DNA of 64,000 bases from Adenanthera pavonina. Lineage: Eukaryota > Streptophyta > Magnoliopsida > Fabales > Fabaceae. Numbering within the stretch: position 1 is the stretch's first letter; each line of letters opens with the position of its first letter. The translations under genes and the position numbers were made by a program. The stretch spans positions 22,921,501 through 22,985,500 of the forward strand of contig JAIVEN010000015.1 of the NCBI GenBank assembly GCA_026686845.1, read 5' to 3'. This document shows, piece by piece, positions 49,889 through 60,887 of this stretch. The notes under the pieces were generated by a model, which made no database searches, was not told the origin of the DNA, and saw only the letters and a program-made list of their open reading frames with translations.

Positions 49889-50155
49889 CCCCATATGCTT
49901 TTGAACACATTTTGGATATTTTACGTTATTTTAAAACTATTAACATTTTAGAATTTGAAGATAATATATTAACAACTTTGTTGATAATTTTACCTTTTCA
50001 ATAATAATGAATTAATAAAGAAACACTAAAGAGAACTACGATAATATAATAAAATATAATGATATTTTATAAATTCTTAAATTATTTATTAGCTTTATTA
50101 ATTTACATACATCACTTTAACGTCTCAACTGTCAATTGTTGGAGAACAGAGGGAG
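49889..50155. mobile_element. Stowaway-type MITE (267 bp), diverged
   Basis: The left end CCCCATATGCTTTTGAACAC and inverted right end CTCCCTCTGTTCTCCAACAA are flanked by TA (49887-49888) and CA (50156-50157). One duplication base appears mutated. AT-rich and non-coding. Confidence 0.5.
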
Positions 50156-50162
50156 CATATTC

Positions 50163-50230
50163 ATCTGAAACTCGTGTAACATAGTGGACCACTTTTATCT
50201 GAAACTCGTGTAACGCAGTGGACCACTTAT
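50163..50230. repeat. 34-bp tandem duplication
   Basis: Two adjacent 34-bp copies (50163-50196, 50197-50230) begin ATCTGAAACTCGTGTAAC and differ at only a few positions. They sit just outside the Stowaway element. Confidence 0.85.
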
Positions 50231-51691
50231 AATTTTAATTTTAGAAAATACCTACGAGTTTGAAGAAGATGAAGTAGACCCTACAAAACTGAAGATATCA
50301 ACAAGCTCTCAGGTTCCAACTTCGATGCCAATTTTGGCATACCTAGAATTTGGATCATACTTAGAATTTATGATGAATGAATATCTAAAACCATAGTGAC
50401 ATATATATATATATATATAACCATAAACAACTTTTAGGCTTTGTTTTAAATAGGAGAAAAATAGATGAAGAAAAATACTAGAAAGAAAAATAAAAAGAAA
50501 CTTAAATAAAAAATATTTAAAATTTTTCTTATTTTTTTTTAAATTTTTCTCTCCTCTTATTTTTTTTTTCATCTAAATAGAGAGTCAGTCTCAATATTTC
50601 TATAATTCATTTTGTGGCTAATCTAAGATTTTGTAAGGATTGGGAATTTGCATTCCATAACCCTCAAAACTCAGATTAATCAATATCAAATACGCCAAAT
50701 TTCACCCAAAAAAAGATCAATACTCCAAATACTGTTAGAACTTAGAAGTCTTGAAGGAGGCAGCCCAGGGTTCAAATTCAATGTATCCATCTAAAGTTGA
50801 GATTTTTATTGTGTTTCCCAATTTAACCCTAACTATAACCCATACATAAGGATTGAATCACGAATATTGAATTCTAAATATTTTAGTCATTTTGAGCTAA
50901 TTTTAAATAATAATTAGAGGGAGGTCTGGGTTTTGAACTATTATCTATAATCATTAAAAAGTGAATATGTGAAGGAATATAAGTTAGGGGGTTGGGATTT
51001 TAACTACAACTCGTAATAGTAATAGGTGGTTTTATTTTGTCTAACTAAGAAAATAAAATGGGATGGGATATGGATGGTGTTTAGGATTTAAACCTTTTTT
51101 ACTATATAAAATATTTAAAATTTAATAAATATATTTACTTATTAGTAAATAATTCAGTCAAAAAATTATGTGTAAAAGTAAATAATTATGATGTGGATGA
51201 GGATTGAACCATTCTAGACGCTGGCTGCTCCTCGAAGGAGTCCTTTCTAATAATGGAGGACGACACCCTCATTTGAACGAAGACCCTAACATTGTCTCTT
51301 CTCATTGGCCGATTCTGTGTTCACTGGAGCTCCCTCTATTTTTTGACATTTTTTTTTAAATTTTCCGTGCATTATCATCATTACCACACTCCCCACGCCC
51401 TCATCGCGCGTGCTGTTTTCCCTCCTCGATTTCTAATTTCTAGTTGCTATCCTCATGGGGCCTCCCGTCAGCCCTGGTCACTCCACACTGTGATCATCGA
51501 CGTGTTCCCTCGGTCAATCCAATACACGCGCCGCCACTGCGCGTTCTCTGATATCACTTCTCTCTTCTAGATCTTGTCGTATCACAACCATCGCGCCCTG
51601 GAAAGTCAGACGTATATACAGAGGAGACCGTAATAACAGAGCACTATAAGCCATCGTAGTTGTTGTGTGGTGAGGAAGAATCGGTGTTCAT
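50231..51691. other. Intergenic to promoter of the phosphatase gene
   Basis: AT-rich up to about 51180, with (AT)n at 50401-50420. It then becomes GC-richer through 51691, where promoter and 5' UTR of the following gene are expected. An unbroken 92-codon frame at 51292-51570 has no family motif and is probably chance. Confidence 0.45.
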
Positions 51692-54600
51692 ATGGGTGAG
51701 TTGACTCAGGCGGAGGTGTACTCACCGAGGACTCAGCAAGTCTGGAGGGCACTTGTGAGCTGGTTGGCCGCCTTCTTCCAGATCTTCTTCCAGATTATTA
51801 GAGCTCTCGGCCACTACCCTTTACTCTCTTTCTCTTCTTCTTCTTCTACTCCTTCCTTCAAGCCTCTGCCCACTGTTGAGTTACAGGAACCTGACTTGCC
51901 GCCGGCCTCCGCCGTTGATATCACCGCTGCTGCCGAGTATTCCGGCCCCGACGTTCAGCCGGTACAAAAACTCACGGTATGTATGTTTGGGATTCTTTTG
52001 AAATAGTTTTCGCACCTCGCCTTAGCGAATAGACTGGAGGTTTTGGATTGGGCGTTGTGTGGAATGCTTATGTTTGTTTTTAGGATTCATGATCACGACA
52101 AATTTCGTTCGGTACTAGCAGTAAATTCCTGTTGTTAAGATGATGGAAGGTTAATTGACTGGACCTTGGGTATGCCTGATGAAATTTTCTATCAAATAGT
52201 TTCATAGACTCGAGTAAACTCTTTTAAGATGTTCTCGATGGGTATATGATTATTTCAATGTTATTTGACTCCACCAAAGGAAGAACTTTTGAAACAAGCT
52301 GGCTGCTGTAACTGGGGAATTCGCAAAGCCAAAGTTTTGTGATGTTACGATTGCAGAGGGCAGGAAAATAACTTTTAGTTGATGAGGATCGGTAGGCATA
52401 TTACAGGGGTGAATCTGCTAGCCAAAAATAGAACATTAAAATGTAGTTGGTGGTACCTTGGTGGCATATTCTTGTCCTCTTCAATTCACTCCATTTATAA
52501 CTTCAATATGCTTCGCCTTTATTTATGAACATCATGTTTCTGATGCCCACATACACTGTGCAAATATTTCTAGTAGTCCGCCAGTTCTTCTGCTTGCTGT
52601 CTACTTATATTGCTCTATTTATCGTTTCCGCTTTCTCATTCCGTTGTGGTTCCTTTTTAGTCTATATTTCTGGATGTCAAGCTAGCTTCACTCGAGCAGC
52701 TTATATTATATGTCAATTGGCATGTTCTTATTGATTTGTGGAATTACCAAAGTGGCAAAATACAATCCTGTTAAGGGGTTATAGAAGGATATGAGAGATG
52801 AGCAACAAATATTTGTCTCGCTTGAGTAACGAAGTAGTATTTTACCACTTCTCTGAAGAGAACTAACTTTCAATACTTGTGTGCATAATATTTCTTCAAG
52901 AAAAATTGTGGATATAATAGCAAAACATGCTGGTTTCAACTATTTCATGTCCATTAAAAGTAAGATAAGTTATTGCGAGGCTAATTTGTTTTTTCTTTTC
53001 TATTTTGATGCGCTGTTGTAAGATTTTAATAGGTGTCATTCTTTTAGTTTATTTTGTTGTTTCTTCTCCCTTCTGCCTACAGGAATACAAATCTTATTTT
53101 CCTATGTTATCACAAAACCCTCCTGCTGTTAATGTGGATTCTGATTTTCATGTGCGCTTATAGGTGGTACTTGATTTGGATGAAACATTGGTTTGTGCAT
53201 ATGAGACGTCAAGTTTGCCAGCCACACTTCGTACTCAAGCAATAGAAGCCGGTTTGAATTGGTTTGAACTGGAATGTATATCTTCAGACAAGGTGTGTTG
53301 ATTGAGATATTGCATTTGCATGTCTAGAGCTAGAATATTATTTATTTACTTGAGCATGTTGGGCTTTCAAGGAAGGAGATGGAAAACCAAAAATCAATTA
53401 CGTCACGATTTTTGAACGCCCTGGGTTGAAGGAATTCTTAAAGGGACTTAGTGAATTTGCTGACTTGGTGCTATTCACTGCTGGTCTTGAAGGTTTGTGT
53501 CACTTTTCTGAGCTGCTCACGTGTTTCTTTTCCTGGAAGTTTATTTATTTATTGTTTTTCCATTTTGCCAAATAATGTTGATCTATTTATTCTCACAGGT
53601 TATGCCAGACCCCTTGTTGACAGAATAGACAAGGAAAACTGGTTTAGTCTACGACTTTATCGACCCTCAACAACTAGCACGTAAATGCTTCTTCCATGTT
53701 TCTCATCCACAATTCTACATTTGCTTGATTAATTGTTAAAAAAAATCATGGGGTTCATAGATCATAACAAGTTATAAAGTCAACTCTATGAATTGATGAA
53801 TGAATCAAAAGTAGTGTTGAATTGGCTATGAATATGTGTTATTTGAGCCACTGGCAAAATTTTACAATGCTACGATACAAAAATGTGCATATACAATGAT
53901 TGGTATGACAATGTTGTATTGCCGTTAAGTATTTTCTATGCCTCTCACAAAGAAAGCAACAATAACAACATTAGCCTTATCCCACTAATGTGAGGTCGAC
54001 TAAATAGATCATACGATGTCAATAGACTCTATTAAATATCTCTCTTTAGATAAATTATTTATCAAGAGGTTATTCTTTTTAACTTCTCTTAGTGTTCTTT
54101 TTGGTCTTCGTCTACGCCTTTTAATAGGGCTACAGGCCATTTGATCAACTTTCTTTACTAGCTTCTCTTGCTCTCTTCTTTATACATGTCCAAACCACCT
54201 TAAACGATTTTCCACCATTTTTTCTTTAATAGATGCTACTCCGACTTTTCTTCGTATACAATCATTTCATATCTTATCCAATTTTGTATGACCACACATC
54301 CATCTCAACATTCTCATCTTTACTATTCCCATCTTTGCCTCTCACAAAGAAAGCAAAGAATAATATTATTTGGAATCATTTTGTATAACCATGTACTTGT
54401 GTGACTAATGAGTTTATTTATGACTTATGATTGAGTACTTTTCTTTATTCCTGTGTTAAATTTACTATCTTGAGTATTTTATGCTTATCATAAGAATATA
54501 CATATATTTTATATTCAATCTATTTTTACACTTTTTTTTTTAATCAGGTCAACTACAAATTTACACCCACCCACCCACCCACCCACACACCCAAGATGGC

Positions 54601-55939
54601 AACTTGCCATTGCTGGAACTTGATTCCACAACCTCCCTTCGGTTAGGGAGTATTAGTGCCACTAGGCCATTAGGCCATTGGCACTAATACTTGTTATAGA
54701 ATGTTATGATTCAAATATGTTCTATGATTCATGATCTACTCTTTGATTTGAGATGTGTTTTGAATTTTTAACCATCATTAACCTTTCATTGTTGTCCCTT
54801 TTGGTGACATTTTGACTATATTGAATGATTACCATAATCCATTACTCTTTTTGACGCTTAATATAGTCACATGATTCTTTAATACTGACCTATGTCTTCA
54901 TATCTTTAAAACTTGAATCGGAGATGATTTAACATTAACAACACTGATGGAACACCCTCATACTCTGACATACTTTGTCCAACTTTGTCATATTTGTATA
55001 ATATCACCGCACTTGTTTAGAGACATGGTTGATGTTGGACTGCCTGGGAGTTATGGCGGATGTTGTAGAGTGAAAATTGGGTTTCTTGGGTGAATCGAAG
55101 GTGAGAATTTTGTGAATTGAATGTTTATTGGGAATAAAATCATAATTCTTTAAGGATTAGGGCTCCCTCCTATTAAATAAACTCGATGACCTAGACATAT
55201 GAAAATTACCATATAGCCCTAGGACAAAACATCTAAGCAATTAAAAGTAAAAGCTTTTTAGCCCTGATGGCCCTTGGCAACTACAATTTATTTAAATCTT
55301 TGGAATAACATAACTATCCACTTAATAAATCACACATCTTGGAAAATTTGTTCTTGAAACTTTGGCTTTCTGGACGCAAATGCATCCTGTGCCACTGGTG
55401 TATGTCAAATTTTAACTGTAGTCTGCTGCATAAGTGAATGGAAGAAATATTTGTGTCGCTATGAAAAATAACTGTCGGCAAGAATTCTCACTGATTAATT
55501 CCAAGTTTCTCTATTCATTTCAGTTTTCACAGCACTGATATATTAATCTCTGTTTACAGGCAATATAGGGAACATGTGAAAGATCTTTCTGGCATATCGA
55601 AGGATCTATGCCGAATAGTAATTGTTGACAACAATCCCTTCAGTTTTTTATTGCAACCACTAAATGGAATTCCATGCATCCCGTTTTCTGCTGGGCAACC
55701 ACATGACACACAGGTACATAGATCTGGATCATTGATCATTTAAAATCAGGCCTCTGATTTTATGTGATTTATTCATCTCTATTGTTTTTATTGCATATCA
55801 TCAGCTTCTAGATGTCATTCTTCCTCTTCTCAAGAACCTCTCTGAGCAGAAGGATGTGAGACCTGTGCTCTACGAGAAGTACCACATGCCTGAGTGGTTT
55901 CAAAAGCAAGGGATTCCAGCTTCCTGTTGGACATTGTAG
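51692..55939 (+). CDS. SCP/FCP-like HAD-family phosphatase (NIF domain)
   Basis: Six exons: 51692-51976, 53164-53292, 53372-53492, 53599-53680, 55560-55713 and 55805-55939, totalling 906 nt, 301 aa. Splice ends are GT-AG and phases agree. Residues 18-44 (WRALVSWLAAFFQIFFQII) are hydrophobic and may anchor the protein in a membrane. The phosphatase domain begins at residue 96. Its signature VVLDLDETLV has nucleophile D99 and acid/base D101. FTAGLEGYARPLVDRID and IVIVDNNPFSF (D229-N230) are the later HAD motifs, so the active site is complete. The family removes phosphate from Ser/Thr of proteins such as RNA polymerase II CTD; the substrate is not known here. It is closest, from memory, to Arabidopsis At3g55960 (about 305 aa). 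The 1.9-kb fourth intron carries a LINE fragment and a SINE. Confidence 0.92.
53960..54335 (-). mobile_element. 5'-truncated RTE-type LINE fragment in an intron
   Basis: It is flanked by a perfect 21-bp direct repeat beginning TGCCTCTCACAAAG (53939-53959 and 54336-54356), a target-site duplication. On the minus strand it reads KMRMLRWMCGHTKLDKI, then RKVGVASIKEKM and RLRWFGHV. This is the C-terminal end of RTE-clade reverse transcriptase ORFs. The minus-strand 3' end is TTGTTGTTATTGTTG-like rather than poly-A, as in RTE elements. Stops show the copy is dead. It lies antisense in intron 4 of the phosphatase gene. Confidence 0.88.
54532..54685 (-). mobile_element. SINE-like tRNA-derived element in an intron
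   Basis: On the minus strand an A box (TGGCCTAGTGG, 54659-54669) and a B-box-like GGAATCAAGTTCC (54615-54627) lead into a GGGT-repeat tract (54564-54590) and a terminal A run (T run 54532-54541 on plus). The order fits plant SINEs. No clear target-site duplication was found. Confidence 0.55.
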
Positions 55940-56350
55940 GATCAACATTTTTTTTGGGGTACAATCTTTGGTTTTATTGCTGGAAGTATCGTCTCTCAGT
56001 GGAAGAAATGGACTTTTTGTATAGCACCTTCTGGGAAATCCCAGGAGGTTTGAAATGCTGCTGCTTGTAGTCAAAGCTGTTCGCCATTTATGTATCTACT
56101 TCTCTAGAAGTTTGATTCTTATGTTAACGTTGTTTATAGGTTTCCAATCTGCCGTAACATATCTTGCTAGTACTCTTGTACAACTGTTTATTTATAAATA
56201 TTAGCAGTTAAAAAGATTCATTACATTGCATTGTTTATTGTATCAATTTTTTCAAGAGAAATGTGGGAAGCAAACAAAATAAATTAGTTGCTCTCTCTTT
56301 CTGGTTTTTGGTTTACGTGATCCTCACTAATTATGTCTAGCATAATACTA

Positions 56351-56612
56351 CTCCATTTGTCCCATTTTGTGTATCGTACACATACCAAAAAAAAATATTA
56401 AATAATTTAAATTATAGTAAATTTTAATAATATTTTATCAAAATGTTCTAAACTTAAATTCTAAAAGTATCTTATATTTTACTCATTATTATCTTTAATT
56501 AAGGATAAAATAATAAATAAGAAAATTAATATTTCATTGATAATGTGAAATGATAGATAATTTGAGATATTTAAAATTTCTTATAGTGACATATAAAGTA
56601 GGATAGAGGGAG
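56351..56612. mobile_element. Stowaway-type MITE (262 bp)
   Basis: The left end CTCCATTTGTCCCATTTTGT and inverted right end CTCCCTCTATCCTACTTTAT are flanked by TA (56349-56350, 56613-56614). It lies about 410 bp past the phosphatase stop codon. Confidence 0.8.
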
Positions 56613-56672
56613 TAATTAATTTGGTGTGGAATTGTCCAAGAATCAGTCCTTTTATTTCCTACTATGGTACTA

Positions 56673-56949
56673 CTTCTTAAATCCTAAATATAGGATACCT
56701 TCTAAAAATATTATTTGATCATAAATATAAGATACCTTATAGTGTTATTTAGTATATTAATTATTTTTTCTTTTATATCCATGATCTATAATTAATAAAT
56801 AAGAGATAAACGATATATGAAATATGAGAAATAACATAATTAATAAAAATATATAGTAAAAAATATTAAAATTTCTTAATAAATTTAGCAATTCAATTTT
56901 TTTTTTGGTTTACATGCGTTAGATATTTTATATTTATAACCCCAGGAAG
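56673..56949. mobile_element. Stowaway-type MITE (277 bp)
   Basis: The left end CTTCTTAAATCCTAAATATA and inverted right end CTTCCTGGGGTTATAAATAT are flanked by TA (56671-56672, 56950-56951). It lies 60 bp from the preceding Stowaway copy, and the two have different end sequences. Confidence 0.7.
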
Positions 56950-58905
56950 TATGGACTAACTAATCGACCCCTTCACTTTGATGTTCTGAGTTATGAATTG
57001 AATGATTGGTAGAGTCCACTGTACAGCGGAGGGACTAAGAAGATTGCTTGCGGCCATATGCAGAGTCCACTGTACAGCGGCTATTAAAGATATTAGGTGA
57101 TTAATTAATGATTGGTAGCATCCCAACATCATGTTTTGTATTTTCTTTTCAAAGAAGAAATTGTTTTGAGATTTTGGCCTGCCTCTGAGGCTCTATCCAA
57201 CAATGTCTCTCCAGGTCTTCATTTTTTTTACCAGAACCAGACACTAATTCATTTGCGTAGTACTATTCTGTCTTTTTTAATAGTTTGTTCCACGTTCATT
57301 ACGTCTTTGGAGGTGATCAAATAATTGACATAAAATCAGAGCTGATAACATGGATTAAACTCAATGGATTAGTTTGTTTAATCCAATAAAATAAATAAAT
57401 TAAATTTTAAAAATGAAAGTTCGAATAGAATACAAGTTTTTGGACTCAATCTCATCAAACTCAAGGTCATATGGGTTAGGTCAAGTGGGTTACGGGCCGG
57501 TCTATTTGGCTCTTTTTTTTTTATTTAAAATAATAAAAATTTATTATTTTATTAATTAATAATATATAAATTGTAAAATTTAAATATTATGTTAAATTTT
57601 TGGTAAATAATAATAATAATAATGAATAGTTATATTAATTTAAATAATTATATTAAAAAAATTTTAAAAACATAAAAAAATATTAAAAAAAATATACAAA
57701 TTCATTGGCTTCGTACGGGCTCGACCTTCTAAAAATGAGCCCGTCTTGGCAATTGGACTTGTTGGCCCGACTCGGCCACTGCCAGCTCCGTACAAAACAA
57801 GGGAATTATATCAAGCACGGTGCTAAAGGACTTTCTTTTCCCTATAAAAAAAAGAAAGGACTTTCTTTTCTTCGGAAAAAAAATACTCATTAATTGTTAC
57901 CGTGATTTGAAGCATGATATTGAAGTGTGACGTACAAACTGGACTTTCGAGTGGTGCCTGGTTGACTACAATATTCAAACTTCAAGTATAATAGTATTAG
58001 GGTAAACTGCATAGCTATTTTTTGAATTTTGTGTAAGTTATATAATTTTTTAATTTTGAATATTTTTATATAATTTTACTTTTTACTAATAATCTTTTGA
58101 ACTTTTAAATTAAACAAAAAAAACTTTTAAATTTCAGATTAATAGGTCGTTCAATTTTAATAGAAATTTAAATGACATGAAATAATAATAATGTTGATAA
58201 CAAAATAGATAAAAACTTATCTTTTTTAATATCTACGAGCTTAAAAATCTATTTAAAAATTCAGAAACAATTTATAATTAATCTGAAATTCAAGAATATT
58301 AGTTTTTGGGTAATTATTTTAGTTGCAAAAAAAAAAATGTATATTTGTCTCCCCCTTCCAACCAAATTTTACGTAACATATTCAATCAGCACATCCGTTT
58401 ACCCGGTTGAAAAGCGCTGCAAATTTGGTAGTTTTACATAGATGCGGGTCAAAATTGCCTGCCTCTTCTAGCATGGAATTTTATATAACACCAATACATA
58501 TATATGTGTATTAAATATTATATAATATAATATAATATAAAATATATAGTAATTTTTAAAATTTTAGCATACATATGTGATTTATATATATATATATGAT
58601 ATTATTTATGTAATTATTTATATATATAATTAATAAATATACTCATTAAAAAAAGAGTATTAAATATTTTAAAAAATTATAGTGTAAATTTTAAAATAAA
58701 TTATAAAATATTTATAGCAACTTTAAATTATCCTATTTTATTACAAAAATTTGAAGCGATATGGATAGGTACAAAATGGTGTGGATAGATACGTATGCAT
58801 AAATACAGTATACATATCATATCATGTATTGGATACGAATGCATTTACTTTTTTGAAGTATCAATGCTTCATAAGTATAATTTAAGCAGGCTAGCCCACT
58901 TTATA
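56950..58905. other. Intergenic, no gene seen
   Basis: AT-rich apart from GC-richer patches at 57030-57250 and 57700-57790. The latter reads like a degraded repeat (GGGCTCGACC, GGCCCGACTCGGCC). A 57112-57324 ORF has no recognised motif. Confidence 0.5.
57012..57081. repeat. Direct repeat pair of 19 bp
   Basis: AGAGTCCACTGTACAGCGG occurs exactly at 57012-57030 and 57063-57081. A flanking ATGATTGGTAG word also recurs at about 57003 and 57109. Intergenic, function unknown. Confidence 0.8.
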
Positions 58906-59169
58906 CTTCCTCTAATCCTTAATATGAGACTATTTTAACCGAATCACTCGAATTAAGAAGGGAAGTTAAAACTAATTAACTATCTCGATTTCTCCGAAAA
59001 TCCCAATATTTTTCTAAAACTACCCTTACTTAATCTCTCTCTTTTATCCTTTGGATACATTAAATAGGGGCATTTTTTGGAAATGTATAATAAATACCAC
59101 CTCATATATTGTAAAGGGTCTTATATTTAGAATCAAGGCAAAATGTCCTATATATAGGACCGGAGGGAG
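58906..59169. mobile_element. Stowaway-type MITE (264 bp)
   Basis: The left end CTTCCTCTAATCCTTAATAT and inverted right end CTCCCTCCGGTCCTATATAT are flanked by TA (58904-58905) and CA (59170-59171), one base mutated. AT-rich and non-coding. Confidence 0.65.
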
Positions 59170-59566
59170 CATTTATTAATTTTATTTTTTTATGTTTCAA
59201 TTATTAATCCTATATCCCTAAATTCTGATTTGTTAATTTATCTTGAATGATAAATTGACTTCAAGATTTGGGAGTTTTTTGGATCAAGATTCAAATATCA
59301 TCATAATGATGATTAGATTATGAAAATAAAAAAAAAACTGATATCTGTCTGATAATGTAACTTTCCGATATAACACATTTACTTTTTGTAATTGAAGTAT
59401 TTTTCAACTGAAAATTACTATTATAGTTTGAAAGATTTAGTTTAAAAAAATATAAAAAAGAAAAATGGACTAACTCATTTGGCCCACCAACCCATATTTG
59501 GTAGGTTGAACTATGAAATTTCCAACTTACAAAAAAGATGAGTTGGCCCACGACATCAATCAATTT

Positions 59567-60478
59567 ATATGCCCTATTTGGTATGCAATAATTCTTAGGA
59601 TAGAAATGAAATTGGAAAAGGTTTTTCCAGTTAAGTATATTTGTTAGTCATGAATTTTGATTCTTAAGAAACTACATTCTAGCAAAATGGCTTGAATTGG
59701 ATTCCTACGCTATCATGATGGAATTGGGTGAAATCCCCATAATTCATTATGAGACCCCTCTACCCTCAACCTTTGAGCTCCCTCATCCATTGCACAATTG
59801 TGTCACCATTGCACCATCAGGTCATTGTCACACCACCACATCACCATCGCACCTCCACCAGCCCATTGTCTTCTCTTCCTCTTCCTTGGCTTCTCCTCAA
59901 CAAATCTGGCGTCCCCTTCAACATTCGCAACGCTCTCACCCATCACACCTTCACCTTACCATCACACCACCACCTCATTGTCACATCTTTGCCTCACCAT
60001 CACACCTCCACCGACCTATTATCTTCTCCTCTTTCCTCGGTTCTCCTTAACAGATGTGCCATCTCTTTCACCTTCCTCTCACGTCGACCCAAATGCATTG
60101 AGGCAATGGTGGATTTGAGAATTTTTTTTGAAATGGCATTCAAAAATAGTGTTCAAAATTGAAAATGGGTTTGAGAATTTTGCTGATTTTTGGAAATGGT
60201 TGAACCTATGGTTTATGAAAGTGGTGGTCTGTACATGGATTGATGGAAACATGGTGGTTGACGATGATGGAAGGTATCAACAATGCCGTCATCGTTGACG
60301 ATGTATAATGGTGGATCTGCGTGGATCGAGGTCAAAAGGAATTTTTTTTAAGAAGGGAGTGTTAGTCTTTCCATATTATAATAAACATACTACAATTAAA
60401 AATTACACAAGATTCCATATGATGTCAAAATTTTTGAAACCCATTCCAATTATCATTTCTATTCTAATTCCATAAGAA
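59567..60478. mobile_element. MITE-like element with repetitive GC-rich core
   Basis: The left end GCCCTATTTGGTATGC is of the common 'GCCC-TTTGGT' type. TAGGATAGAAATGAAATTGG near the left end pairs with an inverted TAGAATAGAAATGATAATTGG near 60470. The outermost right terminus is not visible. The core (59750-60060) contains two diverged ~60-bp direct repeats of CACC/TCC-rich sequence, which makes overlapping proline/serine/histidine-rich ORFs in all frames. These are not genes. Confidence 0.4.
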
Positions 60479-60887
60479 AAAGGTCAACCTTATGCTTCTG
60501 TAAACTTAGTCATTGAAGAACACTGAGTTAAATGACCTTGATGATGGTGGCCCACTTAAGGAAGCAACCATACAAGGTCAAAAATAGAAAGGCTTTCCAT
60601 CTTTACGTTCATGATCAATATAAATACATGACATATATCAAAAGCAAACTTCATAAGGGTGCTCTTATGACACTTCAAAACCGTCAATAACAAAACGCTA
60701 TCAACTTAGCGTACAGATACGCTGATGTCCAAGAAAGAGAATCGGACCCATGCCAATTTCACTCGAATTTAATAAAGCCTCTCAATGCATCTGTGGGGTC
60801 AATATCTCCTTTGGGTATGGAAAAAGAACCTGGGGCATGCATGTTGGAACTTAGAGCATTATATCCTCATGGGTGGATGCCGAAAAT

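Noticed and set aside
59697..60162. Overlapping plus-strand ORFs rich in H, P, S and T
   Set aside because: Three frames are open at once because of a CACC/TCC-rich repeat core in a MITE-like element.
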